From the NCBI GenBank assembly GCA_031551125.1, contig JAVBOB010000009.1, forward strand, positions 62,001 through 126,000: a stretch of 64,000 nt of DNA. The letters are read 5' to 3'. Shown here piece after piece: positions 43,644-53,263 of this stretch (within the stretch, counting starts at the first letter, position 1; the number at the start of each line of letters is the position of its first letter). The stretch is from JAIRNF01 sp031551125. Its GTDB lineage: Bacteria > Bacteroidota > Bacteroidia > Bacteroidales > UBA932. Under the pieces are notes generated by a model. It saw nothing but the letters and a program-made list of their open reading frames with translations, had not been told where the DNA came from and ran no database searches. A program made the position numbers and the translations under genes.

Positions 43644-45845
43644 CTATCTTCTACGTTTCCGTTTTCCATTCTGGCTGCTTTCTCTAACCAAGACAAAATC
43701 ACTGTCATCAGGCTCGGTAACAAGGCTGAAATCGAGGTGCTTCTTCTCCATATCGGCACGTAAAACTTTTACTTTTACTTTGTCGCCAAGAGTGTATTTT
43801 CTACGTCCGGTACGGCCAACCATGCTGTACTCTTGCTCATCGAAGTAGTAGTAATCATCTTTCATTTCACGGACAGATACCATTCCCTCAATCATTGTTT
43901 CGCCCAGCTCTACGTATATGCCCCATTCGGTAACGCCGGAAATTACACCGTCAAATTCCTGCCCAACCTTATCCTGCATAAACTCTACCATCTTGTACTT
44001 GATGGAAGCGCGTTCAGCTTCGGCAGCCTTCATTTCCATTGCGGATGACTGTTTACACATATCTTCGTAATATGCAGCATCAGCCGATTTCCCATTTTTC
44101 AGGTAGAGAGCCAGCAAGCGGTGCACCATCATATCCGGATAACGACGAATGGGCGAAGTAAAGTGGGTATAGTAGGGGAATGCTAAACCATAGTGTCCTA
44201 CATTATCGGTGGAGTAGCGAGCCTTAGCCATTGAGCGAACGGCAAGCGTTTCAATAAGGTTTGCCTCAGGCTTTCCCTTTACCTCCGCCAACAGCTTGTT
44301 CAGCTCTTTCGATATATCTTTTTCTTTTTTTGGAGCCAGCTTATAGCCAAAGCGGGTAATAAACTCGCGGAAGCTATTAAACTTATCTTCATTAGGCTGT
44401 TCGTGGATACGGTACACAAAGGTTTTAGCCTTTCCGTTTACCTTTTGTTTTCCTATAAGTTCGGCAACCTTTTTGTTCGCTAATAGCATAAATTCCTCTA
44501 TCAGCTGATTCGACTCCTTAAATTCTTTGAAATATACGCTCAGCGGTTTTCCCTTCTCGTCAATTTCAAAACGGGGCTCTTCCCGTTCAAAGTTTACCGC
44601 TCCGTTATCAAAGCGTTTGGAGCGAAGCTTTTGTGCCAGCATGTTCAGCGTAAGTATTTCTTCTTTGCAATCGCCCTCGTTTGTTTCAATTACCTGCTGT
44701 GCTTCTTCGTATGTAAAGCGGCGGGTTGACAGGATAACCGTGCGACCAAACCACTCACTTTTAATGCCTGCCTTCTCATCCAGCTCAAATACGGCAGAAA
44801 AACATAGCTTCTCTTCATTGGGACGCAACGAGCAAAGGTTATTTGACAAACGCTCCGGAAGCATGGGAACAGTACGGTCAACCAAGTAAACCGATGTAGC
44901 ACGTTGGGAAGCCTCCTTATCAATTTCCGAGTTAGGTTTTACGTAGTGCGTAACATCGGCAATGTGTACGCCCACCTCCCAAGTAGTATCCGTTAGCTTG
45001 CGAATAGATAGCGCATCGTCAAAGTCTTTGGCATCCTTTGGGTCTATGGTAAATGTGGATATGCTACGAAAGTCACGGCGCTCGGCATAATCCTTTTCGC
45101 CAATTGCACCATCAATTCCTTCTGCCACTTTATCGAGTGCCACCGGAAAACGGTAGGGTAGCTCAAATTCGGCAAGGATGGAGTGCATTTCCACATCATT
45201 ATCGCCCGGAGTTCCCAGTACATCAACCACCTCACCGACGGGGTTCTTCATATTTGGAGCCCAATCGACAATCCGACCCACTACCTTTTGTCCGTTTTTA
45301 GCTCCGTCCAACGCATCAGCCGGAATAAAAATATCGTAGGGCATTTGACGGTTATCACAGATAAGGAAGCCAAACCGTCCGTTCATCTCAATCTTACCGA
45401 CAAAGGTTTGCTTTGACCGCTCAACAATTTCGACTACTTCTCCTTCCGGCCTTCCCTTGCGTTTAACGTAGAGGTGTACTTTTACCGTATCGCCATGCAA
45501 AGCATGGTTTAGGTTATATTGTGATACGAAAATATCTTCTTCCGACTCACTGGACACGATGTAGGCAAAACCCTGCGAGGTCATATCTACCGTTCCGGTT
45601 ATCAGCTCTTTATTGGTAGAACCTTTTGCCAGCAAATATTTGCCCCTATCGCCACGTTTCAGCGTAAGCTGGTCGGCTAAATCTTCAAGGGCTATTACTG
45701 CGTAAGCCTTGTCCCTGTCACTTGTAATACCAAGCTCTTTTGCCACTTGCTTGCTGTTAAATGGCTGACCGGGGTTAGATGTGAAAAACGCCAAAATGCT
45801 GCTGTGCAAATCTGTTGGCTGATGTTGTTTTTTCTTTTTACTCAT
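43644..45845 (-). CDS. rnr: Ribonuclease R
   Basis: A 3'-5' exoribonuclease that degrades structured RNA. The 733-residue protein has an N-terminal helix-turn-helix-like segment, cold-shock domains (about 60-230), the RNB catalytic domain (TIDPKDAKDFDDAL with its metal-binding aspartates, LRPNEEKLCFS, HFTSPIRRYPD), and an S1 domain (about 630-715) with a basic tail ending NGKRKRRR. It has a -7 box at 45941 and a strong terminator. Confidence 0.96.
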   Translation of the reverse strand: MSKKKKQHQPTDLHSSILAFFTSNPGQPFNSKQVAKELGITSDRDKAYAVIALEDLADQLTLKRGDRGKYLLAKGSTNKELITGTVDMTSQGFAYIVSSESEEDIFVSQYNLNHALHGDTVKVHLYVKRKGRPEGEVVEIVERSKQTFVGKIEMNGRFGFLICDNRQMPYDIFIPADALDGAKNGQKVVGRIVDWAPNMKNPVGEVVDVLGTPGDNDVEMHSILAEFELPYRFPVALDKVAEGIDGAIGEKDYAERRDFRSISTFTIDPKDAKDFDDALSIRKLTDTTWEVGVHIADVTHYVKPNSEIDKEASQRATSVYLVDRTVPMLPERLSNNLCSLRPNEEKLCFSAVFELDEKAGIKSEWFGRTVILSTRRFTYEEAQQVIETNEGDCKEEILTLNMLAQKLRSKRFDNGAVNFEREEPRFEIDEKGKPLSVYFKEFKESNQLIEEFMLLANKKVAELIGKQKVNGKAKTFVYRIHEQPNEDKFNSFREFITRFGYKLAPKKEKDISKELNKLLAEVKGKPEANLIETLAVRSMAKARYSTDNVGHYGLAFPYYTHFTSPIRRYPDMMVHRLLALYLKNGKSADAAYYEDMCKQSSAMEMKAAEAERASIKYKMVEFMQDKVGQEFDGVISGVTEWGIYVELGETMIEGMVSVREMKDDYYYFDEQEYSMVGRTGRRKYTLGDKVKVKVLRADMEKKHLDFSLVTEPDDSDFVLVRESSQNGKRKRRR

Positions 45846-45940
45846 TGATTTATAAAATGAAGATATTCTGGCAGTTGAGAATTGCTAACGGCCGTTAGCG
45901 TAGCGAAAGGTAAGCTCGATGTTTACACCCTAAGCAGCAG

Positions 45941-45974
45941 CAAAGGTAGGCAAATATTTGCTGTTGCTAGCAAA
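45941..45974 (-). promoter_or_regulatory. Candidate promoter for rnr
   Basis: On the minus strand TACCTTTG (CAAAGGTA at 45941-45948) with TTTG (CAAA at 45971-45974) 22 bp further upstream; the transcript leader would be about 90 nt. Confidence 0.55.
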
Positions 45975-46033
45975 ATTGCCTGCCTTTCGCTTTTTATATA
46001 TAAAACACCCTTTTGAGGATAAGGTTTAGCCGC

Positions 46034-47938
46034 TTATTCTTTCTGTTGAATAACGGATTGTCCCCGTAGGGCTCTACCTACTTCCGCAAAAAATGCTTTT
46101 AATGCGGCATATTCGGAAGCGGGGTATCTCCCTTTGTTTACAGTGTAGGTGTACTCCGATATGAGTTTACCATCTTCAAGCTTAGTATTGCTTTCAAATG
46201 TTCCGAAGGGACTTGCTATTTTTTTAGGCTTAGCAAGAGTTTCAACAACATAACCGGTAGGAATGGTAATTGCCATGGAATCTTTATCTGTAAATGACAT
46301 TGGGATAACAATATCTCGTTCGCGGGTAGCCGAGCTGAATATTTCTAAGTTGGTATCTCTTTTGAAAATACAGAACGGAATAAACATACGTTTACCAACA
46401 GCCGATGCAAAATCTTTTGCTTCAATAGCGTAAAGATGTGTGAGTATGGGAGTACGTCCCTTTTGTTCGTTTTGTTTTAAGTCCTTAATGGATAGTCCCG
46501 GAAGCGTTAGCTGCCTTGTGATTACCTCAACCGCTTTTGCCGGAGTTGTCGATGTTAAGTTTACAGCGTCCTCGTATCGGTTAGCCATGTATGCGCTGGC
46601 AACGTTTCCGGTAGCACTTCCATCGTTGGATAAGTTGAGCTGGAGTATATTGAAGCGGGAGTTTTGCATTGCTGAAAAAGCGGGAGTGTGTATAATTTCT
46701 CCGCCACCTTCTTTAATGGCAAGTACGTCCCTATCCTCAATTCCCGTGTGTAGGTAAGCAAAAGGAAGACTTTGATTAGTGCATTCCAGCCAGAGGGTAT
46801 CGCTCTTTAGGGGAACCATTAAAATAACATGGTTGGTTTGTGTAACGCTTGAAAAGTCAGGGTATAGGTAGTGCTCTTTCCGGCCTAACCCCACCTCGCA
46901 GTAAACGGCATTGATTCCAACCTCTTTAAGCATGGCTTTCATGTAGTTGGATAAGCCCTTGCAATCACCAAACTTTGTTTTACAAACGTTGGCTGCAAAA
47001 TCCGGCTGAAACCCGCCAATGCCTAGCTGAATACTTACGTAGCGGGTATTGGATTGCAGGTATTCGAAAATCTTTTGTACTTTTTCTACATCCGTACTAG
47101 CAGTAGATACAATATTCTGAAGCGTTGCTCGCAGCTCATCGGGAAGTATATCCCGCCCATTTAGCAATTTATTCGCCCATAGTCCGTAGTCGCGCCATGT
47201 TGTGAACTTTCCACAAACACCCTCCATACAAAAATCATCAGGAGCAATCATTACAAGTGGAGTAAATTCTGATGTACTTGGCGAAAATGGCTCTTGAACT
47301 ATTGCCGGAATATTTGATGCTTCCCAGCGATAAGTGGCGCTATTACCATTCTGCTGTCGGTGGTATGTGCTGGGCATATTACACTCTTTAAAGTGGAATG
47401 TTTGTTGAGCCGGTAGGGTAAGGGTATAGTAGGCCTTTTCGACCGAAACGTTGTATTCGTTAACAGGGGCAAAAAAAGGGTATGAAATAAAACCGTTGAA
47501 AAACTCTTGCTCATAGCTATACTCAACTGTATAAGGATATTGGTTTACATAGCATTCATAAAACATAGTTTTATTGTCTGAAAACAGGGCTGATGACGAC
47601 ATTCCGCTTTCAGAAAGGTCAGCGCGCTTTATTGTTCGTATTTGTTTTCCCTGCTTATCGAAAATTCGACCTTCAAATTTTTTTATTCGGCTAAACTTAT
47701 CATAGTAAGCCTCAAAGTCCGCATTATGCCGACCTTTTTCATTGAGAACGGTTGTAGCAACAGTGATTTTTTTTAGCGCCGTAGTTGTATTCTGCATAGT
47801 AAATGACTCATCATGCAGTCGAATTACAGCCTGAGCATTTTTCAGGAGTTCACTTGGAATATCGGATGCCGAATATTGCGCTATTGCTTTTGTTGACAAG
47901 ATGCAAAGCAAAAAGAGTAGTGCCGTAATTTTTTTCAT
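46034..47938 (-). CDS. DUF3857/transglutaminase-like exported protein
   Basis: A 634-residue protein with a signal peptide (to about IAQ21), a DUF3857 beta-sandwich (about 55-215), a transglutaminase-like core (about 280-390), and a C-terminal DUF3858-type beta domain. The catalytic Cys326 (KFGDCKGLS) and His370 (TNHVILMV) are present; the third position is Glu385 (LWLECT), where Asp is usual. It is probably periplasmic. Its substrate is unknown. The start overlaps the upstream paralogue's stop by 4 bp, so the two are coupled and likely function together. Confidence 0.85.
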   Translation of the reverse strand: MKKITALLFLLCILSTKAIAQYSASDIPSELLKNAQAVIRLHDESFTMQNTTTALKKITVATTVLNEKGRHNADFEAYYDKFSRIKKFEGRIFDKQGKQIRTIKRADLSESGMSSSALFSDNKTMFYECYVNQYPYTVEYSYEQEFFNGFISYPFFAPVNEYNVSVEKAYYTLTLPAQQTFHFKECNMPSTYHRQQNGNSATYRWEASNIPAIVQEPFSPSTSEFTPLVMIAPDDFCMEGVCGKFTTWRDYGLWANKLLNGRDILPDELRATLQNIVSTASTDVEKVQKIFEYLQSNTRYVSIQLGIGGFQPDFAANVCKTKFGDCKGLSNYMKAMLKEVGINAVYCEVGLGRKEHYLYPDFSSVTQTNHVILMVPLKSDTLWLECTNQSLPFAYLHTGIEDRDVLAIKEGGGEIIHTPAFSAMQNSRFNILQLNLSNDGSATGNVASAYMANRYEDAVNLTSTTPAKAVEVITRQLTLPGLSIKDLKQNEQKGRTPILTHLYAIEAKDFASAVGKRMFIPFCIFKRDTNLEIFSSATRERDIVIPMSFTDKDSMAITIPTGYVVETLAKPKKIASPFGTFESNTKLEDGKLISEYTYTVNKGRYPASEYAALKAFFAEVGRALRGQSVIQQKE

Positions 47939-49932
47939 TTTTTTTCTCTCTTCAGTACAACCATTTCTTTTTCCTTGGCAACAATCTTCGAAAAGAACTC
48001 TTTTAGCATAGCGTATTGACTCGGAATAATAAGTGTGTTATTCAATTCAACCTTATATAGTAGCTGTAATATATTTTCTTTTTGTTGTGTTATGTATGTA
48101 ACAACAATATCGTTATCTTCAAATGTAAACTTTTCGGATTTTGGGACTTCGTCTGCTTTATATCCCTCCGGTATTACGAAGCTAATCGTATAGTTTGTTT
48201 TTCTTGGATAAGGAAAATCTATAGGAAACGTTCTTACTTCCGACTTGAACGGATTTGTTCCAACCTCTCTAAAGACCAACGGAGTTAAATAGATAATATC
48301 ACTTTGAGTATTAATTTGTTCATTTATGAAGTTTATTTTTTCGGATACGGTATTGCCTGTTTTGTCATAGCCCTCCGCTTTAAAATTGGTAAGCTTTATT
48401 CCGTTGTCGTGCTCTATTTTTTCAGTGTACTTGTCTACATTGTCGTACTGCTTATAGTCCTCTTTTTTCTGCGATGCAAGCTGATTGGTTGCCGTTTCTA
48501 GAAAAGAACCGGTAAGTATCCCGTCGTCATTAAATGATAAAGTACCTCTTTTTACTGATACATTTGGCACCTCTAATTCTTTCAGGTTAACCCAATCTCC
48601 GGTCTTACCATTAAATGCTCTTGCCTTATTAACCAAGCAACGCTCGGGAAGAACGTTTGTATATGAGTTTGGATCTGTTGCATCAAAATACAACTTCTTA
48701 CCATTGTCATCAACACAAGCAATAACATAGTTAAACTTCGTTATAGAAGGAGAGCTTAGCGGGAGCATACCGTTTGAACGGGTACTCAAAATTACAGGAT
48801 GAGCATTTAGTCCTCCGTTACGAAATGCCTCCACCAACAGGAGGTTTACGTCGGCAGAGTTTCCGGTCCCCTTTGCATAGGCATCTTTTATTCCGTTGCT
48901 ATATGACGAGCTTGTGCTATTCCACTTAACGCGCGAGCGAACAAAGTCTAATATTTTTACTGCTTTTACTTCCACACCACCCGTGGTGTCACTGGCAAGC
49001 AGCTCTTTGATTTCATTACGAAAGACGCTTTTCCCCAGCTGTCTTCCAAATCCATCGCTTTCCATCAGCTTCTCATCTACCTGAGCCCAAGTAGAAGAGT
49101 AATTTTTTATCAAGCTCCCGGGAAAGCTTATATTCATAAGTTCAAATTCAATTTGTGACGCATAATCTTTTATGGTTGTCATAAAAGGTTCGTTCTTTAT
49201 AGCGGGTAGGTTTGTTCCGGTAAACTCATATAGCGTATTGGTGAACGATGCCGTAAACATATCCCGTCCCGTTCCAACATTTATTGTTTGCCTGTTCTGG
49301 TCTTCTTTTAGTACAATGTGCTCGTAGCCTTTTTGGTTTTTATTATAGCGATAGTATTCGGGAATAGACACAGTGTAGCAGCTATACTTTGTAGGGGCAG
49401 AGGATTGGAAACGCCAAGAAGGAAGATTATATGCAAACGGAGAGCGAATGGTATATTTATACTCAATAATCACCCCCTCGGTTACATTTGGGAAGGTAAA
49501 TTTTGTCTGATTATACCCATCTACGGCTTGTTCTTCAAATACATATTTCTTGTCCAGCTTGGTTGTTTCTACCTTACCGTTTACCAGCTTATGGGTACAC
49601 CCGTTGATTCCATATACCTGCTCCTTTTCGCCGCTTTTGCTCACATAAAAAGGAACGCTGACATTTGCAAAATCGTACCCGTCTTTTGTTAGGATTTTAA
49701 TTCTGGTAAAGCGGTTAAATACAAGTATAAACCCTTCATGGTTGGTGTATTCGAAGTTGCAACCTCCTTCATCATGAAGAATATAGGCACTTGCTGTGCT
49801 ATCAGCAGGGCATACGGTCATGAGTAGGTCTGCTTCTTCAACTTTGCCAAATTTAACCTTTGGAGATTGAGCGCTTATGATACCGGATATCAATAGGAAA
49901 AAGAAAAGAGTGAATACACTTTTCGCAGTCAT
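47935..49932 (-). CDS. DUF3857 exported protein with degenerate transglutaminase site
   Basis: A 665-residue paralogue of the downstream gene with the same layout: signal peptide (to about SAQ22), DUF3857 (about 60-240), transglutaminase-like core (about 320-430), beta C terminus. Here the catalytic positions are changed: Ser359 (GTGNSADVN) where Cys is expected and Tyr402 (KFNYVIAC) where His is expected, while Asp417 (FDATD) is kept. It is therefore probably non-catalytic and may act as a binding partner of the intact paralogue (inference). It is first in a two-gene operon. Confidence 0.85.
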   Translation of the reverse strand: MTAKSVFTLFFFLLISGIISAQSPKVKFGKVEEADLLMTVCPADSTASAYILHDEGGCNFEYTNHEGFILVFNRFTRIKILTKDGYDFANVSVPFYVSKSGEKEQVYGINGCTHKLVNGKVETTKLDKKYVFEEQAVDGYNQTKFTFPNVTEGVIIEYKYTIRSPFAYNLPSWRFQSSAPTKYSCYTVSIPEYYRYNKNQKGYEHIVLKEDQNRQTINVGTGRDMFTASFTNTLYEFTGTNLPAIKNEPFMTTIKDYASQIEFELMNISFPGSLIKNYSSTWAQVDEKLMESDGFGRQLGKSVFRNEIKELLASDTTGGVEVKAVKILDFVRSRVKWNSTSSSYSNGIKDAYAKGTGNSADVNLLLVEAFRNGGLNAHPVILSTRSNGMLPLSSPSITKFNYVIACVDDNGKKLYFDATDPNSYTNVLPERCLVNKARAFNGKTGDWVNLKELEVPNVSVKRGTLSFNDDGILTGSFLETATNQLASQKKEDYKQYDNVDKYTEKIEHDNGIKLTNFKAEGYDKTGNTVSEKINFINEQINTQSDIIYLTPLVFREVGTNPFKSEVRTFPIDFPYPRKTNYTISFVIPEGYKADEVPKSEKFTFEDNDIVVTYITQQKENILQLLYKVELNNTLIIPSQYAMLKEFFSKIVAKEKEMVVLKREKK

Positions 49933-50035
49933 GGTTAGGTAGTTTAGGTATATTATTGAGGTGTTTTTACTTGCTAAAAGTAGCAGTTTTATTTATTAAT
50001 TCAAAACAAAAAATAATTCAAATTACTACTGATTA

Positions 50036-50130
50036 CCCCCCTGCCCCCTGAAGGGGGCAGGGGGGGGTAACCGACTCCCCAAACGTTCAATTTTGCGGTA
50101 GTAGGGTTCTCCCTTTAGGGGCTTAGGGGA
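50036..50130. repeat. G/C palindrome and related repeat, family CCCCCTAAAGGGGG
   Basis: CCCCCCTGCCCCCT (50036-50049) and AGGGGGCAGGGGGG (50052-50065) form a perfect 14-bp palindrome. A facing partner (CTCCCTTTAGGGGC) lies near 50109. The 420 bp between the DUF3857 operon and gpmI hold no gene. Confidence 0.8.
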
Positions 50131-50286
50131 TAAAAGTTATCAGTATGTGGAGTGACAGATTGATTAGTTAGTAGTTAGCAACTTGAATTAACTATGAAAT
50201 CAGGTTGTTATTGCAGGCAACAGATCGCTTTGCAACTAATCCCGCTTTTTCATTGTTTAAATAAACTAACGATATTCTCTTGGTTT

Positions 50287-50315
50287 TTTGTTCTCCTTAA
50301 AATGGTGTACGTTTG
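50287..50315 (+). promoter_or_regulatory. Promoter for gpmI
   Basis: TTTG at 50287-50290 and TACGTTTG at 50308-50315 (17-bp spacer), 37 bp before the ATG. Confidence 0.6.
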
Positions 50316-50351
50316 TACAGTATTTATGTTTGATTAGTCTAAAAATATACC

Positions 50352-51869
50352 ATGAATAAGAAAGTATTACTAATGATCCTCGATGGCTGGGGAATAGGAA
50401 AAGAAGATAAAAGTAACGCCATATACGAAGCGGGAAGCCCCAACATTGATGCGTTGGAGACAAGGTATCCGCATTCGGAACTGCTAACCTGTGGTGAAAA
50501 CGTGGGTCTGCCTGATGGACAGATGGGTAACTCTGAGGTGGGACACCTCAACATAGGCGCCGGACGCGTTGTGTACCAAGATTTGGTAAAAATCAATATA
50601 GCCTGCCGTACCAATAGCATTATGGATAATTCGGAGGTAAAGGACGCCTATGGCTACGCTAAAAAGAGCGGAAAACAGCTGCACCTTATGGGGTTGGTTT
50701 CTAACGGTGGGGTACACAGCTCGCTCGATCACCTGTTTAAGCTATGCGATATAGCCAAGGAGTACGGGATTGACAAGTGCTTTGTTCACTGTTTTATGGA
50801 CGGTCGCGACACCGACCCTAAAAGCGGGAAAGGCTTTGTAGAGCAGCTGCAAAAGCACATGCAAACATCGGCAGGTAAAATTGCTACCGTTGTTGGCCGT
50901 TACTACGCTATGGATAGAGATAAGCGCTGGGAACGTGTAAAGGAAGCTTATGATTTGCTGGTTGAAGGAAAGGGAAAACCCGCCACCGATATGCTGGCTG
51001 CCATACAGGCCTCGTATGACGAAGGCGTTACCGATGAGTTTATTAAGCCCATTGTACATGTGGATGATAAGGGCAACCCGCTTACCACTATTCAAGCCGA
51101 CGATACGATTATCTTCTTTAACTTCCGTAACGACCGCGCCCGCGAGCTAACGCAGGTGCTTACCCAAGAGGATATGCCCGAGCAGGGAATGAAAACGATT
51201 CCCCTGCACTACTACTGTATGACCCCCTACGATGCACATTTTAAGGGGTTGCACATTTTGTTTGACAAGGATAACGTAACGAACACGTTGGGAGAGACTG
51301 TTGCAAGGGCAGGTAAAAAGCAGCTGCGTATTGCCGAAACGGAAAAGTATGCACATGTAACCTTCTTTTTCTCCGGTGGACGCGAAGATGTGTTTGAAAA
51401 CGAAAGCCGCATACTTGTTCCATCGCCGAAGGTTGCTACCTATGACCTTAAGCCTGAAATGAGCGCATACGAGGTAAAGGATAAGCTGGTTGAGGCGTTG
51501 AATACCAAAACGTTCGATTTTATTGCGCTTAACTTTGCGAACGGAGATATGGTAGGTCACACGGGTGTTTATGAGGCCATTGAAAAGGCGATAAGAGCCG
51601 TTGACCAATGCGTACAAGAGGTGGTAGATACAGCCCGGAAAAACGGCTACACGGTGCTTATTACTGCCGACCATGGCAATGCGGACAATGCGGTAAACCC
51701 CGATGGTTCGCCGAATACGGCACACTCGCTTAACCCTGTTCCCTTTATTGTGGTTGATAACGATATTAAAACCGTACAATCGGGAATTCTAGCCGATATA
51801 GCCCCCACCGTGCTAAAGCTGATGGGCATACCGGCACCAAAAGAAATGACGGGAAAACCGTTGGTATAA
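50352..51869 (+). CDS. gpmI: 2,3-bisphosphoglycerate-independent phosphoglycerate mutase
   Basis: Interconverts 3- and 2-phosphoglycerate in glycolysis, in an alkaline-phosphatase-like fold with two Mn ions. The 505-residue chain has the N-terminal metal site LMILDGWGIG, the phosphoserine loop GQMGNSEVGHLNIGAG, CFMDGRDTDPKS, YYAMDRDKRW, and the C-terminal metal cluster TADHGNADNAV. It is of standard length and monocistronic, followed by a hairpin-rich 88 bp. Confidence 0.97.
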   Translation: MNKKVLLMILDGWGIGKEDKSNAIYEAGSPNIDALETRYPHSELLTCGENVGLPDGQMGNSEVGHLNIGAGRVVYQDLVKINIACRTNSIMDNSEVKDAYGYAKKSGKQLHLMGLVSNGGVHSSLDHLFKLCDIAKEYGIDKCFVHCFMDGRDTDPKSGKGFVEQLQKHMQTSAGKIATVVGRYYAMDRDKRWERVKEAYDLLVEGKGKPATDMLAAIQASYDEGVTDEFIKPIVHVDDKGNPLTTIQADDTIIFFNFRNDRARELTQVLTQEDMPEQGMKTIPLHYYCMTPYDAHFKGLHILFDKDNVTNTLGETVARAGKKQLRIAETEKYAHVTFFFSGGREDVFENESRILVPSPKVATYDLKPEMSAYEVKDKLVEALNTKTFDFIALNFANGDMVGHTGVYEAIEKAIRAVDQCVQEVVDTARKNGYTVLITADHGNADNAVNPDGSPNTAHSLNPVPFIVVDNDIKTVQSGILADIAPTVLKLMGIPAPKEMTGKPLV

Positions 51870-51871
51870 AA

Positions 51872-51957
51872 ATAGTATCACGATACACGTATCATGACAC
51901 ACGACACAGTCGTGGATATTATCGTGATACGTGTGTTGTGGATTGTGATACAATAAA
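51872..51957. repeat. Imperfect inverted repeat built on GTATCACGATA
   Basis: GTATCACGATACACGTATCA on the left and TATCGTGATACGTGTG on the right, with further GTGATAC near the end. The unit repeats in both directions, so several alternative hairpins can form between gpmI and the DUF3109 gene. Confidence 0.65.
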
Positions 51958-52578
51958 ATGATAGTAGAGTTAGATAATAAGCTGATTGCAACTTCGCTGT
52001 TTGAAGAGTTCTTTGTATGTGATATTGCTACATGCGAAGGGGTATGTTGCGTTCATGGTGATAGCGGAGCTCCCTTGGAGGATGAGGAGAAGGATATTTT
52101 GGAGGCGGAGTTGAAAAAAATACTACCTCATTTAAAACCGGAAGGGCGAGTTGCCATTAAAAAGCAAGGCGTATCGGTTATTGATGCCGATGGCGATTTA
52201 GTTACACCGCTCATTAACGGGGAGGAGTGCGCGTACTCCTACTATACGGATAACGGGACTTGTTTTTGCGGAATAGAAAAGGCTTACCTCGAAGGGGAGA
52301 CCATGTTTCGTAAACCTATATCCTGCCATCTGTACCCTATACGGGTAAAAAATATCGGAGAAAACATAGCCCTGAACTATGACCAATGGAGTATTTGCCA
52401 GTGTGCAAGAGATAAGGGGAAGCGAGAAAAAATTTCAGTTTATCAGTTTTTAAAAGAGCCAATTATTCGTAAATTTGGAGAACCTTTTTATCATCAGCTG
52501 GAAGAGCTGGATAAAGAAATAAAAGCCAACCTGCTTAATGACAAAAAGAAATCGGCAAACGCTAAGAAAAAGCAATAA
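51958..52578 (+). CDS. DUF3109 family cysteine-rich protein
   Basis: A 206-residue cytoplasmic protein of the family DUF3109, whose function is not known. Cysteines cluster in CDIATCEGVCC, in GTCFCG, in SCHLYPIR and in SICQCARD. This resembles the metal-binding YkgJ/zinc-iron chelating group, so it may bind iron or zinc (inference). The tail is Lys-rich. It is followed after 20 bp by the acidic protein gene, so the two are probably one operon. Confidence 0.85.
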   Translation: MIVELDNKLIATSLFEEFFVCDIATCEGVCCVHGDSGAPLEDEEKDILEAELKKILPHLKPEGRVAIKKQGVSVIDADGDLVTPLINGEECAYSYYTDNGTCFCGIEKAYLEGETMFRKPISCHLYPIRVKNIGENIALNYDQWSICQCARDKGKREKISVYQFLKEPIIRKFGEPFYHQLEELDKEIKANLLNDKKKSANAKKKQ

Positions 52579-52598
52579 TAACTAAAACATATAAAGCC

Positions 52599-53201
52599 AT
52601 GGCAGAACAACAGGGAGTTTATAACGAAACGGATGCTGCGATATTCATTCATCAGAATATTTCGGAATCGCTGCAAAAGAAGTACAGTTTAGATGATATC
52701 GGGTTTATTCTCGATCTTATCTACGAGTACTACGAGACTATTGAAGGCGAAGTTGCCGACGGTATAAACGATGCTCACGGCGTAAATGATGTGATTGACG
52801 CTCCGAGAATGCTGGCGTTTATAAATAAGTCGGTAGAAGAATCGAAGAAAACGCCGCTTACCGATATTGACCTTGAGGAAATTTTGATGGCCGATAACGA
52901 CTATATGGATAGCATTGGTATGGAGGATGACGAGCTTTTAAATCTTGATGAGCTGGCGGAAGAGGTTTATGCCGAGCTGCCTGAGGATGTAAAGAAAAAG
53001 TATAGCTTTGAGGATGTTTACCTGATGCTTGGCTTTGAGGCTGATTATTTAAGCGAAATTCCCGACGATAAAGAGGTTGATGAGGAAGAGCTGATTGATT
53101 ATATTATAAAAGCAGCCAAAGAGGAAGAGCTGGAGGTTGACAAAACAATGCTCAAAACAATTCTGGATACGGAGCTTGACCTGATAGGTGAAGAGCTGTA
53201 A
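52599..53201 (+). CDS. Acidic protein with internal duplication, unknown function
   Basis: A 200-residue, very acidic, helical cytoplasmic protein. I recognise no family. It consists of two related halves: LQKKYSLDDIGFILDLIYEYYE (25-46, read as a motif) with a later LTDIDLEEILMADNDYMDSIG, and VKKKYSFEDVYLMLGFEADYL (131-151) with a later VDKTMLKTILDTELDLIGEE. The shared KKYS(L/F)(D/E)D and the closing IG mark the repeat boundaries. It is likely co-transcribed with the DUF3109 gene. Confidence 0.8.
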   Translation: MAEQQGVYNETDAAIFIHQNISESLQKKYSLDDIGFILDLIYEYYETIEGEVADGINDAHGVNDVIDAPRMLAFINKSVEESKKTPLTDIDLEEILMADNDYMDSIGMEDDELLNLDELAEEVYAELPEDVKKKYSFEDVYLMLGFEADYLSEIPDDKEVDEEELIDYIIKAAKEEELEVDKTMLKTILDTELDLIGEEL

Positions 53202-53212
53202 CAACCATTTTT

Positions 53213-53263
53213 CATATCGTCATTGCAAAACGACAGTCCCGCTTCGCTTGCAATGACGATATG
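53213..53263. repeat. Inverted-repeat element, family TCATTGCGAG
   Basis: Ends CATATCGTCATTGCAA and TTGCAATGACGATATG are a perfect 16-bp inverted repeat. Confidence 0.85.

Noticed and set aside
51147..51779. Minus-strand open frame of 210 codons inside gpmI
   Set aside because: Long antisense frame without promoter or family resemblance; gpmI on the plus strand has all catalytic motifs.
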